DNA of 64,000 bases from Ochrobactrum chromiisoli (GCF_026241335.1 NZ_JAPHAV010000001.1:1240001-1304000); one strand, 5' to 3'. Positions 42,442 to 51,466 are shown, counted from the stretch's first letter. Made by a program: numbers and translations. Notes: generated by a model not told the origin, from the letters alone.

Positions 42442-43872
42442 ATGGCATCTGTGTCCTTTCATCATGGCACGCGTGTATTCGAAAGTGCTGAAACCCCTCT
42501 TCTCGTTCGTATCGGTCGCACGGCTGTCATCGGATTGATTGGCACCGCACCTGATGCTGATGTTTTGGCTTTTCCTCTAAATAAGCCAGTGCAGATCTTG
42601 CGCGCGCAGGATGCGAATGCGCTTGGTGACGACGGTACGCTTAAATCAGCTATTGATAGCATCTTCGATCAAGTGGGTTGCCCCATCATTGTTGTACGTG
42701 TTGAGGCTGGCGCTACTACCGCTGAAACATGGGCTGCATTGATCGGCGATCAAACGGCCTTCACAGGCGTTCATGCATTCCGACGCGCTTCATCCGATGG
42801 CCTTTACAAGCCTAAACTCCTGATTGCTCCCGGCTTCACACAGTCTGCTGCTGCGGATGGTATTGCTTCTGTTAATGTTACAGTCGGTGGCAGCGGCTAT
42901 GAAGCGGACACGACAACTGTTGCAATCACCGGTACTGGATCCGGCGCTGAGGCTGAGGCCATTGTTGCAGAAGGTGCAATTACCGGCATTATTATCCGCA
43001 AAGCGGGTTACGGCTACACTGGCACGCCTACAGTTACGATCACTGGAAAGGCTGGATCAAAAGACGCGGCTGCGACTGCCAACATCGGATCTGTTATGAA
43101 CCCGGTCGTTGCTGAACTGGCAGGTGTTGCAGAAAAGCTGAAAGCTCTAGCCTACGTCGATGGTCCCGACACAACCGATCATGCGGCGGTACAATATCGC
43201 GGACTGATCAATTCAGGACGCATCGCAATTTGCGATCCAAAGGTACTGAAGTTCGATACAACGCTTGAAGCAAATGTGCCGTCGCCGTCCTCGCCAATCT
43301 TCGCTGCACGTCAGGCAAAGATGGATCTAGAACAAGGTTTCTGGTGGGCCGGTTCAAATGTCGCTGTTTCAGGCATCGTCGGTGTCAATCGACCGATCGA
43401 ATATGGCGATCAGTCCAATTACCTCAATGAAAACCGTATCAATACGATTGTTAATATCGATAACACGGGGTTCCGACTCTGGGGTGTTTGGACATGTGCT
43501 GCAGAGACGCTCTGGCAGTTCATTCCGGTTCGTCGAACTGCTGATGCGATCAATGAAGCGCTTGAAAAGGCCTATCTCGAATTCGTCGATAAGCCATTCT
43601 CCAAGGCCAATCTCAAATTCATGGTCGAAGGCGGTCGCGCGTTCATGCGCCAGATGGAAGCTGAAGGGGCGATCCTGCCTGGCCATGATTGCTGGCTGCT
43701 CGACAGCAACACTGAAGGCGATATGGTGCAAGGTATTATCAAGCTCGGCGTGAAGTTCGAGCCGCCTGCACCGATGGTTGATATTCGCATCACTGCGCAC
43801 CGCAATGTGGCGAGTTACACGCTTCTACTCAATCAGGTCGCACAGCAGATCTCGTCTGGCACGACCGGCTAA
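42442..43872 (+). CDS. Tail sheath protein (gpFI family) with inserted beta domain
   Basis: 476 residues. The sheath core is clear (FHHGTRVFESAETPLLVRIGRTAVIGLIGTAPDAD at the start; AELAGVAEKLKALAYVDGPDT; GFWWAGSNVAVSGIVGVNRPI; FRLWGVWTCA). Between residues about 136 and 220 an extra segment with GGSGYEADTTTVAITGTGSGAEAEA and GYGYTGTPTVTITG repeats interrupts the core and probably forms a surface-exposed beta domain. The sheath contracts to drive the tube into the host. Confidence 0.92.
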   Translation: MASVSFHHGTRVFESAETPLLVRIGRTAVIGLIGTAPDADVLAFPLNKPVQILRAQDANALGDDGTLKSAIDSIFDQVGCPIIVVRVEAGATTAETWAALIGDQTAFTGVHAFRRASSDGLYKPKLLIAPGFTQSAAADGIASVNVTVGGSGYEADTTTVAITGTGSGAEAEAIVAEGAITGIIIRKAGYGYTGTPTVTITGKAGSKDAAATANIGSVMNPVVAELAGVAEKLKALAYVDGPDTTDHAAVQYRGLINSGRIAICDPKVLKFDTTLEANVPSPSSPIFAARQAKMDLEQGFWWAGSNVAVSGIVGVNRPIEYGDQSNYLNENRINTIVNIDNTGFRLWGVWTCAAETLWQFIPVRRTADAINEALEKAYLEFVDKPFSKANLKFMVEGGRAFMRQMEAEGAILPGHDCWLLDSNTEGDMVQGIIKLGVKFEPPAPMVDIRITAHRNVASYTLLLNQVAQQISSGTTG

Positions 43873-43925
43873 CTCCCGGTCACCGACCTCTCACACAATC
43901 TCAACGTTGATAAAGGGTTAGGCTC

Positions 43926-44432
43926 ATGTCTGACATGCCACGTTATATTCTGCGCGACTGCACAATCTTTGCTGATCGCGTCTCCAAGATCGGGCAGGCG
44001 AGTGAAATCACGCTTCCTGTTCCGACTGAAAAAGTTGAAGAACTTCGCAATGCTGGAATGGTTATGCCTATCGACGTTCCGATGGGCTATGAGAAAATGG
44101 AAGCCAGTTTCAAGCTTTCAGGTTTCGACCCGCAGGTGATCGTGCTGTTTGGTCTCGAAGTGGGTGCCGAACGTGAGTTCATGGTGACCGGCGCGCTCGT
44201 GCATGAGGATGGGACTGTCGTTAATGCGACCGCCTACATCCGGGGTCGCCTTATCAAGAACGATCATGGCGGTTGGAAAACCGGCGATATGGCTGAGAAC
44301 GATCATCAGATCACTCTGCGTTATTACAAGCTCGAAGTTGAGGGCGCGACCCTTATCGAAATGACGCCGTTCGATGTTTCGATCGGCGGCACTTCGCGCA
44401 CGTCATCCATTCGCGCGGCACTCCTCGCTTAA
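43926..44432 (+). CDS. Tail tube protein (gpFII family)
   Basis: A 168-residue major tail tube protein. It starts PRYILRDCTIFADRVSKIGQASEITLPVPTEKVEELRNAGM and contains GYEKMEASFKLSGFDPQVIVLFG and RGRLIKNDHGGWKTGDMAEND, typical of P2-type tubes. It lies directly after the sheath gene. Confidence 0.93.
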   Translation: MSDMPRYILRDCTIFADRVSKIGQASEITLPVPTEKVEELRNAGMVMPIDVPMGYEKMEASFKLSGFDPQVIVLFGLEVGAEREFMVTGALVHEDGTVVNATAYIRGRLIKNDHGGWKTGDMAENDHQITLRYYKLEVEGATLIEMTPFDVSIGGTSRTSSIRAALLA

Positions 44433-44459
44433 GTCTGTCCAGCTTCAAAGGTTAGAAAA

Positions 44460-44738
44460 ATGTCGGATACTCAAACGATCAAGCTGTCCAAGGCGTATAA
44501 GCTTGGCGGCACCAATATCGAAGAAATTACTATTCGCGAACCTAAGCTCGCGGATCTGATTGTTGTCGAGAATATAGCCAAGGGCGGCGGCAACAATGCT
44601 GTCATGGCGTTGATGATCGCGCAGCTTTCTGGTGCAACGCAGCCGGAAGTCACTGAATTGTCGCTGCCTGATTATCAGAAGTGCGCAAAGGTCGTTTCCC
44701 CTTTCTTGAATCAGGCCAGTCCGGCTGGCGACGACTGA
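44460..44738 (+). CDS. Tail assembly chaperone gpE (TAC)
   Basis: A 92-residue protein (IKLSKAYKLGGTNIEEITIREPKLADLIVVENIAKGG) of the P2 gpE type, followed by the tape measure gene. A fraction of ribosomes should shift -1 near its end to make the gpE+E' product (see next entry). The chaperone coats the tape measure before the tube forms. Confidence 0.88.
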   Translation: MSDTQTIKLSKAYKLGGTNIEEITIREPKLADLIVVENIAKGGGNNAVMALMIAQLSGATQPEVTELSLPDYQKCAKVVSPFLNQASPAGDD

Positions 44739-44857
44739 CCGTCTGGCTCTGCCAGAAACTTCACACCCCACTGACGACGTTTCTGGAAATGCCGCCGCAG
44801 GAAGCGCTGCGGTGGCGTGATGAAATCTTAGAGCTTGAAAAATTGCAGAGGCGATAA
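44460..44857 (+). CDS. gpE+E' product by programmed -1 frameshift
   Basis: In the -1 frame relative to gpE, codons are open from 44672 to the TAA at 44855-44857 and encode WRRLTVWLCQKLHTPLTTFLEMPPQEALRWRDEIL, the P2 gpE'-type tail. The only slippery X XXY YYZ heptamer in the overlap is C CCT TTC at 44699-44705. Shifting there gives about 132 residues. The stop overlaps the tape measure start (TAATG). Frameshifting at this place is conserved in P2-like tails; its use here is inferred. Confidence 0.7.
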
Positions 44858-47280
44858 TGGCTGTTCTGACTTCAAAACTGATTGTCTCACTCGTCGATCA
44901 GATTTCTGGCCCAGCTCGCGGTGCGGCTGCAGCCTTGCGAGGTTTGAGCGGTCACGCAAGCAAAACTACATCCGCCATCATGGGGGCTGGCGGCAATTAT
45001 TCCGCGGGTGCCTTGGCTCGAAATCTTCTAGCCATCGGCGCGGGATATGTTGGTGTACGGGAAGGCATCGGCGGCACTGTCGGCGCTGCCATGAAGTTCG
45101 AGGAAGCTTTTGCAGACGTGCGCAAGGTTGTCGACGGTACGCCTGCGCAGCTGTCGGTTCTTAAGAATGAGATCCTCGAAATGTCGAAAGTCATTCCGAC
45201 TTCGGCCGAGGGTATCGCAGAGATCGTTGCTGCAGCCGGACAATCGAACATCCCGTATCAGGAACTCGGCAAGTTCACCGAGATGGTCGCTAAGGTCGCC
45301 GTTGCCTGGGATGTTTCAGAGCGTGAAACATCGGAGTCGCTGGCGAAGATCAAAACACAGCTCAACATGAATACCGATGAGATCGGACTATACGCCGATG
45401 CCATCAATCACCTAAGCAACAATACGGCAGCTACGGCACCGAACTTAGTCGATTTTGCCAAGCGTGTTGCAGCGCAGGGTGACATGTTTGGTTTCACTGC
45501 CACGCAGTCACTTGCTTTCGGCGGCGCGATGATTGCAGCTGGTGGCGAAACTGAAGTTGCAGCAACCTCATTCCGCAACATGGGTATGGCCCTTGCTGAT
45601 GCGGCAAATGCGCCAAAGCGGACGCAGGCTGCGTTTAAGGCCATTGGCGTCAACTCTCAGAAGATCAGCAAGGCCTTTAATAAAGACTCTGTTGGCACGA
45701 TGCTCGATGTGTTCGAGCGCATAAACAAGCTTCCAGAGCATGAGCGTCTAAGCGCTGCCATCGGCGTATTTGGCCGTGAAGCACGCGCTTTGATGCCGCT
45801 CATTAATGATACGCGTGAACTGCGTCGACAGCTCGGCCTTGTGGGAAAGGAAGCGGACTATTCCGGATCTGCGTTTCAGGAGTTCGTCATCCGCGCAGAT
45901 ACCACAGCGAACGTGCTCGATTTGCTTGGCAATAAGTTTCGCGCTCGTGGGATCAAGTACGGTGAAAGCTGGCTTCCGACGCTTAAGCAGTTCTCGTTGG
46001 GTGTGAGTGACGTGATTGATACGCTGGATAAGCGTGTCGGTGTTATTGACAATATCCAGATGGCTGTAAGCGGCCTTATGAGCGGTTTCGGTTACGGCGG
46101 AACTGGCGGTATGCGCGAGATGATCAACGATCTCGGCGATCTGTTGTTCGGGAAGGCTTTTGACGGTGATGGCACCCAAGTCGATCAGCGCATGACCGAT
46201 CTTGCCAAGCTTTCGAATAACTTTCGAAAGATTGGCTTGGATCTCAAGGCGTTCGCAACTGACATCGGCGTGGGCAATGTCTCCGGTGCAATGCATAATC
46301 TTGGTGAAGCAATAAGCAAGATGTCCGGTTCTGCAACCGTGATCAGCGCTATAGGCATCGCTGCTACTGGTGCAGCAATGATTACCATGGGGAGGGGGAT
46401 CGCGCGGCTGGCTTTATCACCCTTTGGACGGATAGGGTTGATCGCGGGTACGGCTATAACGCTCATTGATGCCGTAAAAGGAGCTAACAGCATAGGTGAG
46501 TTTGCCGACAATTTAGCAAAGTTATCCATGGTTGAGTGGGCAATGATAGCGGGCGGGCTGGTATCTGTTGCTGGGCCGCTATTGAGTTTGAGAAACCTTA
46601 TCGCTGGCGGAGCTGCGGCAACTGCCGCCACAACCGCCGCAGGAGCAGGTGGCGGTGCCGCTGCGGCGTCGGGAAGTGCAGGCGCAGGGGCAGGAATGCT
46701 TAGTCGGATCCTCGGAGCCGGTGGCGGCACAGGTGGGATGGTTGCTAGAGGCGGTCTTTGGGGATTGATTGCCTATGGCTTCTATAAAGGCCTTGAAGCC
46801 AAGGGACCCTCGGACCCTCGCTATATTGAGCCTGAATTTTTCGTTCAAAAATCAAACGAAAACAAGTTTATCGATACGGTGAATGGTGACAATACTGAAC
46901 AACGCAAAGGTGCAGAGCGTGCGCTTCCAGCGGCTCCTTTGCCAAACCAACCGACTCAAACCGTTACGCAGCCGTTTAGTCTTGGAGCAATCTGGGACGC
47001 ACTGACGGCGCCGTCACCTACAGCTGGGATTGGAAAGCCAGATGGACCGTCGGATGTTCTGTTAGTCGGAACGCCTGCTGTTGCGGTGGCGACGCCTGTG
47101 GAAACGCGGCCGAGCGGCGTACAGGATGTTCGCTTGACCAATCCGCCGGAGCGTCCGTCAATCACCAATCACATCACCGTCCATATGACATCCAATGCTT
47201 CGCCTGACGCTACCGCTCGTGCGATTGCGGACAAAGTGGCGGCGGCGTCCAATGGCGCATATTCAGACGGGGGTATGTGA
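44857..47280 (+). CDS. Tape measure protein
   Basis: 807 residues, the largest phage protein, which sets tail length. The N-terminal part (about 1-330) is of the TP901/PhageMin_Tail type (AMKFEEAFADVRKVVDGTPAQL, PTSAEGIAEIVAAAGQSNIP, WDVSERETSESLAKIKTQLNM). Hydrophobic Gly/Ala-rich stretches at about 490-570 and 585-640 may insert into the host membrane. The C-terminal 50 residues have SITNHITVHMTSNASPDATARAIADKV, a common tape-measure end. Its stop overlaps gpU. Confidence 0.93.
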   Translation: MAVLTSKLIVSLVDQISGPARGAAAALRGLSGHASKTTSAIMGAGGNYSAGALARNLLAIGAGYVGVREGIGGTVGAAMKFEEAFADVRKVVDGTPAQLSVLKNEILEMSKVIPTSAEGIAEIVAAAGQSNIPYQELGKFTEMVAKVAVAWDVSERETSESLAKIKTQLNMNTDEIGLYADAINHLSNNTAATAPNLVDFAKRVAAQGDMFGFTATQSLAFGGAMIAAGGETEVAATSFRNMGMALADAANAPKRTQAAFKAIGVNSQKISKAFNKDSVGTMLDVFERINKLPEHERLSAAIGVFGREARALMPLINDTRELRRQLGLVGKEADYSGSAFQEFVIRADTTANVLDLLGNKFRARGIKYGESWLPTLKQFSLGVSDVIDTLDKRVGVIDNIQMAVSGLMSGFGYGGTGGMREMINDLGDLLFGKAFDGDGTQVDQRMTDLAKLSNNFRKIGLDLKAFATDIGVGNVSGAMHNLGEAISKMSGSATVISAIGIAATGAAMITMGRGIARLALSPFGRIGLIAGTAITLIDAVKGANSIGEFADNLAKLSMVEWAMIAGGLVSVAGPLLSLRNLIAGGAAATAATTAAGAGGGAAAASGSAGAGAGMLSRILGAGGGTGGMVARGGLWGLIAYGFYKGLEAKGPSDPRYIEPEFFVQKSNENKFIDTVNGDNTEQRKGAERALPAAPLPNQPTQTVTQPFSLGAIWDALTAPSPTAGIGKPDGPSDVLLVGTPAVAVATPVETRPSGVQDVRLTNPPERPSITNHITVHMTSNASPDATARAIADKVAAASNGAYSDGGM

Positions 47281-47705
47281 TGGCTATTCCTATGTGTCTC
47301 GGGCCGTTTATGTTTCACTCTCTGCGTTTCGGCTACAAGGGTCTGCGGCGCGACTTATCCACGAAATGGGCAAGTATTAACACTGTAGGCGGACTAAACC
47401 GCCTACAGTGGACGGGGGGCGATGAGGATACTTCGTCGATAGAAGGTGTTCTCTTCCCTCACGAATTTGGTGGGCTTGCGGTGTTAGAAGGCCTTCGTGG
47501 TGCCGCATCGGCTGGGGCGGTGCTTCCGCTTATTACTTTGGCTGGAAATGTCTACGGTTTGCACGTTGTCGAGGGGGTGACTGAGGATCAAACCTATCAC
47601 ACCAAGCTGGGACAGCCTCGCATGGATGTGTACCGCATACAGCTTAAACGTTATACTGGCGGCGCGTTCTCGCCGGTATCTGTCGTTCAGTCGTTGTTTG
47701 GGTGA
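47277..47705 (+). CDS. Tail protein gpU (tail terminator/baseplate)
   Basis: A 142-residue gpU-family protein (LGPFMFHSLRFGYKGLRRDLSTKWASINTVGG, LHVVEGVTEDQTYHTKLGQPRMDVYRIQLKRY). It starts with ATGATG overlapping the tape measure stop, and ends overlapping gpX. Confidence 0.88.
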   Translation: MMAIPMCLGPFMFHSLRFGYKGLRRDLSTKWASINTVGGLNRLQWTGGDEDTSSIEGVLFPHEFGGLAVLEGLRGAASAGAVLPLITLAGNVYGLHVVEGVTEDQTYHTKLGQPRMDVYRIQLKRYTGGAFSPVSVVQSLFG

Positions 47706-47923
47706 TGATTATGGGTAGGGTTTACACAACCATTCAGGGCGAAATGCTGGATGCTATCTGCCGTAAGGTCTACGGTGATGAAAGCGGATATGTTGAACAG
47801 GTGCTTGAAGCCAATCCGGGTCTTGCTGGCTTGTCGCATCGTTTGCCGATTGGCACAAAAATTCATCTGCCAGACTTAAGTCCGGCAGATGATAGTCAAT
47901 CTGTGGTGTCACTCTGGGATTAG
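47702..47923 (+). CDS. Tail protein X (LysM-like)
   Basis: A 73-residue gpX-type protein (YTTIQGEMLDAICRKVYGDESGYVEQVLEANPGLA), a LysM-like fold placed between gpU and gpD in P2-type tails. A 26-base hairpin inside its last codons doubles as the terminator of the opposing moron. ATG 47702, 47705 or 47711 may be the start. Confidence 0.85.
   Translation: MMIMGRVYTTIQGEMLDAICRKVYGDESGYVEQVLEANPGLAGLSHRLPIGTKIHLPDLSPADDSQSVVSLWD
47856..47890 (-). terminator. Terminator of the minus-strand moron, embedded in gpX
   Basis: On the minus strand ATCTGCC/GGCAGAT (47884-47890 with 47865-47871) around a 12-base loop, followed by GAATTTTT (47863-47856). It lies just after the moron's stop (47925). Confidence 0.7.
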
Positions 47924-47924
47924 C

Positions 47925-48623
47925 TTATCCAGCGTCTACCTGAAACATGGTTTTCAAGAATGAGGTCCATGTATTTGCAACCTCACCGACGCAGGTGAAT
48001 GTTTGGCCCTTCTTAATTTTGGAAACTTGATCAGTCCATTTTGATGACATCCCGCAGCGCACGAGAATACTTCGACCGATATCAACGTCAACCCAATAGC
48101 CTGAGAATGTCCCTTTTTCAACTTCAGTAACCTTGCCAGTTAGCTGGTAGGTCTTGCCGGACATATTGCTCTCCCACCACTTCTCCTGTTCCAGCTCGGT
48201 TTTGTTCTTCGAAATTCCTGCGCTTATTTCAGATGCTGTTATTGTAGGCGGAGCATCGACAGTGGGTGCGGTGAGCGTTTCTGTAGATTGAGATCTAATA
48301 TGTTTTCCACTCAATACGGCGGCATCTATTGCGGGCATTTCTGGATTTTCTTGACATGTTAAATACAGACTAAGGTAAATGCTTTCACTTTCTTTTGTAG
48401 TTAGTTCGGAAAATTTTCTACCTGTTTCAGATAGGTAAGATCCCAGCGCAACAATGTTCACGTTGAAACCGTTGCCACCTATTTTTTTATTGTTTGAGTT
48501 TTCTGCAACTAGTTTCTGCATGTCGACTGCGTAGTCTTTGCAAGTTATCGGATGAAGATCGTCGGCCATAGCGCTCGAGCAAAACAATGCTGTTAGCAGC
48601 GTGAAAACACTCTTTCTTAACAC
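47925..48623 (-). CDS. Secreted moron protein with OB-fold (tRNA_anti-like) domain
   Basis: 232 residues with a clear signal peptide (MLRKSVFTLLTALFCSSAMA-DD), an N-terminal helical region with Cys residues (CKDYAVDMQKLVAENSNN ... LTCQENPEMPAIDAAV), and a C-terminal OB-fold resembling tRNA_anti-like domains (GKTYQLTGKVTEVEKGTFSGYWVDVDIG ... GQTFTCVGEVANTWTSFL). It is AT-rich compared with its neighbours, lies antisense between gpX and gpD, and has its own terminator and a TATAAT box (48650-48655). It is probably expressed from the lysogen and periplasmic. Confidence 0.8.
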   Translation of the reverse strand: MLRKSVFTLLTALFCSSAMADDLHPITCKDYAVDMQKLVAENSNNKKIGGNGFNVNIVALGSYLSETGRKFSELTTKESESIYLSLYLTCQENPEMPAIDAAVLSGKHIRSQSTETLTAPTVDAPPTITASEISAGISKNKTELEQEKWWESNMSGKTYQLTGKVTEVEKGTFSGYWVDVDIGRSILVRCGMSSKWTDQVSKIKKGQTFTCVGEVANTWTSFLKTMFQVDAG

Positions 48624-48655
48624 TTGAATTCTTCCCCCTGTGTCGGATGATTATA

Positions 48656-49810
48656 ATGAAGACTCCAGCCTTTGAAATAAAAGTCAACGGCAAAGCTGTC
48701 GCGTCCATTATGAATGAACGCCTCATTTCTTTGACTGTTACCGATAAAGAGGGTGTTGGCTCGGACGCCGTCGATTTTGAAGTTAATGACGGCAACCCCT
48801 TTGCAGAAATACCAAAGAAAGGTGACGATCTCGAAGTGTCCCTTGGCTATCTGGAAACGGGGATATTAGCTTTCGGCTCTTATACGATTGATGATCCCGA
48901 AGTCCGCTGTCTGCCATATGGCATGAACATCAGGGGCAGGGGTGCTAATGTCCGCGACAAATTCAAACAAAGCCGTTCGCGCCACTGGGACGAAAAGACC
49001 GTCAAAGAAATCTTGCAGCAGATCGCGTCCGAGAACGGCTTGCAGCCTGTCATTGATGATGAGGTTGCAGCGCATAAGTATCCATGGTTTGGGCAGCAAG
49101 ATGAAAGCGACATGCACGTCTGTGAACGTCTTGCGCGTATTCATGGTGCATTATTCTCGATCAAGGATGGCAAGCTGGTTTTTGCAAAGCGGGGCAGTGG
49201 CAAGTCTGCCACCGGCAAGGATCTAACGCCTATTGTGGTTGGGCCGTATGAGATCGTGCAGGGCACCTGTCGAATAAACTTTGCGTATCGAAAGAAGATC
49301 AAGAAAGTGCGGGCTAAAACTCGCGACAGGGCAACGGCTGAAACTGTCGAAGTCGAGGAAGATAGCGACGATGAGGGTACAGCCGATTACAACCTGAAAG
49401 AAAACTACGGTTCGGAAGCTGAAGCAAAGAAAGCCGCTAAGTCAAAAGCTGAAAGTTTGAAATCTGAAACAGTCAAAACGTTTGTGACTGTTTTTGGAGA
49501 TCCGTCGATCCGTGCGGGCGCTCCATTCAGTTATGCAAATGTCCGTCCAGAGATTGACGGAATGGAATTCATAATCGAGACGGCTACGCATAAGATCTCC
49601 AAGGCCGGTTATACCACGGACATTGAGGCCAAGCTTAAGCCGGTCGCAGATAAATCAAAGTCGACCGACAAGAAAAAGTCGACGACGCCAAAAACAAATC
49701 AAAACAGTCCGAAAACACCGGAAGTTCCCGTGCCTAAGCCGCAGGCTCCTGCTGTTTCAACGCCTTCTACAGGCGGCTCTCCTATGGGCTGGGGCATTGG
49801 TCGCGCATAG
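48656..49810 (+). CDS. Phage late control protein D (baseplate hub)
   Basis: A 384-residue gpD-family hub protein (MKTPAFEIKVNGKAVASIMNERLISLTVTDKEGVGSDAVDFEVND, LGYLETGILAFGSYTIDDPEV, SRHWDEKTVKEILQQIASENGL). The C-terminal 60 residues are a Lys/Ser/Pro/Thr-rich tail, perhaps disordered. ATG 48656 has GGAT eight bases upstream; ATG 48647 is the alternative. It normally follows gpX directly, but here the moron interrupts. Confidence 0.9.
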   Translation: MKTPAFEIKVNGKAVASIMNERLISLTVTDKEGVGSDAVDFEVNDGNPFAEIPKKGDDLEVSLGYLETGILAFGSYTIDDPEVRCLPYGMNIRGRGANVRDKFKQSRSRHWDEKTVKEILQQIASENGLQPVIDDEVAAHKYPWFGQQDESDMHVCERLARIHGALFSIKDGKLVFAKRGSGKSATGKDLTPIVVGPYEIVQGTCRINFAYRKKIKKVRAKTRDRATAETVEVEEDSDDEGTADYNLKENYGSEAEAKKAAKSKAESLKSETVKTFVTVFGDPSIRAGAPFSYANVRPEIDGMEFIIETATHKISKAGYTTDIEAKLKPVADKSKSTDKKKSTTPKTNQNSPKTPEVPVPKPQAPAVSTPSTGGSPMGWGIGRA

Positions 49811-49841
49811 CGCGAAATCGTAACAAACAATCGAGATCACA

Positions 49842-50384
49842 ATGAAATACATCATCGGGAATTACCCGATCACCTTTCTCAAGTGGGTGATCTTCGGGCT
49901 GCTATTGCTTGGCCTGAAAGTTTTTGCCGTGATCTTGTCGCCAGCGCTGGCGTTATGGTCCGTCTTGGCGGGACGAACAATCTTACCCTATCCGTTTTCG
50001 CTGTTTCACACCCATGATGACGATCTGGACGGCGGGCAACACCAATTAGGTTGGCCGCAGGTCTCTAGCTTTAAACTGTGGTGGCAGCGAACGAAATGGA
50101 TTGCCCGAAACCCGGCATATGGCTTTGCGGCGCACGTGCTTGGGTTTTCGACGGTGGGTGTCGTGACAAGCTATGAGCTCATAAAACGTAACTTCGATTG
50201 GTCAAAACCTGATGCCCGATACGAGTGCGTAATGCATGATGCTAAGGGCCGAACGTTCTTTTCCTACCGCTCTCGCTTTAAGATTTTTGGCAAGCAATGC
50301 GGCTGCTGGATTGGCTGGAATTATGCAGCCTATGACGGGAAAACGCATCAGCTGAAAATCGCGGTTATCTCAATCTCAAAATAG
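49842..50384 (+). CDS. Phage membrane-associated protein (DUF7338-like)
   Basis: A 180-residue protein with an N-terminal hydrophobic region (about residues 10-55, WVIFGLLLLGLKVFAVILSPALAL) and a C-terminal basic domain (RARYEC-type: PDARYECVMHDAKGRTFFSYRSRFKIFGKQCGCWIGWNYAAYDGK). Such proteins are found next to lysis genes in several phages; I call it DUF7338-like with moderate confidence. Function is unknown. Confidence 0.6.
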   Translation: MKYIIGNYPITFLKWVIFGLLLLGLKVFAVILSPALALWSVLAGRTILPYPFSLFHTHDDDLDGGQHQLGWPQVSSFKLWWQRTKWIARNPAYGFAAHVLGFSTVGVVTSYELIKRNFDWSKPDARYECVMHDAKGRTFFSYRSRFKIFGKQCGCWIGWNYAAYDGKTHQLKIAVISISK

Positions 50385-50392
50385 AGGCTGTC

Positions 50393-50614
50393 ATGCAGCT
50401 TGTGCCCGACTGGCGGCACGTCTTGCGAAAGGCGTGGTCTGTCCGCCTGATCCTGCTTGCCGGTCTGCTGACCGGGTTTGAAGTCGTGTTGCCGCTGCTC
50501 GGCGATGCTTATCCAATCCCTACAGGCCTATTCGCAATTCTGTCCCTCGTCGTGACGATGGCAGCTTTTGTGATGCGCCTCGTTTCTCAAAAGGTATTCC
50601 GTGATGGTGAGTAG
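50393..50614 (+). CDS. Putative holin
   Basis: A 73-residue protein with two hydrophobic helices (about 18-37 and 43-64: LILLAGLLTGFEVVLPLL, TGLFAILSLVVTMAAFVM) and a charged C-terminus, directly upstream of the endolysin and overlapping it. Size, topology and position fit a class II holin of the pinholin kind expected with a SAR endolysin. Confidence 0.65.
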   Translation: MQLVPDWRHVLRKAWSVRLILLAGLLTGFEVVLPLLGDAYPIPTGLFAILSLVVTMAAFVMRLVSQKVFRDGE

Positions 50615-51080
50615 ATTGAAAAAGGCCGGTATCGGCGTGTCTGTGGCAGGTGCTGCGGCTATTGCCCTTGTAGGTGGTTATGAAGGCCTGCGGCTCAAAA
50701 GTTATCCTGACATCGTCGGTGTGTGGACCGCTTGCTATGGCGAGACCCGCAATATCAAGCCGGGGATGAGGTTTAGCAAAGCCCAGTGCGATCAGATGCT
50801 TGCTGACAGGCTGGTCGAATTTGAACAAGGGATGCGCAAGTGCCTGGTTAAGCCTGACACAGTGCCTATCCAGCCATATATCAGCTTCGTTTCCCTCTCA
50901 TACAACATCGGTACAGGAGCGTTTTGTCGTTCAACTGTCGTTCGTAAGGCCAACGCGGGGGATTTGCGCGGCGCTTGTGACGCCATTCTGCTTTTCAATA
51001 AAGCGGGCGGTCGCGTTGTTAAAGGATTGGTCAACAGGCGGACTGACGAACGGAAACTGTGCCTTGAGGGCCTCAAGTGA
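50604..51080 (+). CDS. Endolysin, GH24 lysozyme with SAR N-terminus
   Basis: 158 residues. The catalytic triad of phage muramidases is intact: Glu about 27, Asp about 36, Thr about 42 in GYEGLRLKSYPDIVGVWTACYG (E-8-D-5-T spacing). The first about 25 residues are a weakly hydrophobic Gly/Ala-rich segment (AGIGVSVAGAAAIALVGG), as in signal-arrest-release endolysins that are activated when the membrane is depolarised. GTG 50601 is an alternative start. It cleaves the host peptidoglycan. Confidence 0.88.
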   Translation: MVSRLKKAGIGVSVAGAAAIALVGGYEGLRLKSYPDIVGVWTACYGETRNIKPGMRFSKAQCDQMLADRLVEFEQGMRKCLVKPDTVPIQPYISFVSLSYNIGTGAFCRSTVVRKANAGDLRGACDAILLFNKAGGRVVKGLVNRRTDERKLCLEGLK

Positions 51081-51466
51081 TGTTCGGCCTTCTCGATTAT
51101 CTCAAAATAGGAGCGGGGATTGCAGCAGGGTTCATTCTCGCTGCGGCTTACTACAATGGCATCCCGATCCTGAAAGACATTCCGTACGTTGGCAGAGCGT
51201 TCGAAGGGCAGGCAAAGAAGGGCTTGGTACCAGAGTTTCAGGTGAAGGCACTTGAAGCCCAGATAGCCGAGGAGACACGGCAGCGGAAAGCGGGGCAGTT
51301 CGTTATCGCCTCCTATCAGGTGCAGCTGCAGAACGCTCGCGCTGCGGAAGCCGCTCAAATGGAAAAAACGGAACAGGAGATAGGGGATTATGAAAAGCGG
51401 CTTGCTGAGGCGGGGCGGGCTTGCCTGCTTGACGGCAATGATATTGAGTTCCTGCGCCAGCGATAA
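51077..51466 (+). CDS. i-spanin (Rz-like)
   Basis: A 129-residue inner-membrane protein: one N-terminal helix (about 8-27, LKIGAGIAAGFILAAAYY) followed by a long Gln/Glu/Ala-rich coiled coil (about 55-120). It overlaps the endolysin stop and has the o-spanin gene nested in its 3' end, the classic Rz/Rz1 layout for outer-membrane disruption. Confidence 0.78.
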   Translation: MMFGLLDYLKIGAGIAAGFILAAAYYNGIPILKDIPYVGRAFEGQAKKGLVPEFQVKALEAQIAEETRQRKAGQFVIASYQVQLQNARAAEAAQMEKTEQEIGDYEKRLAEAGRACLLDGNDIEFLRQR

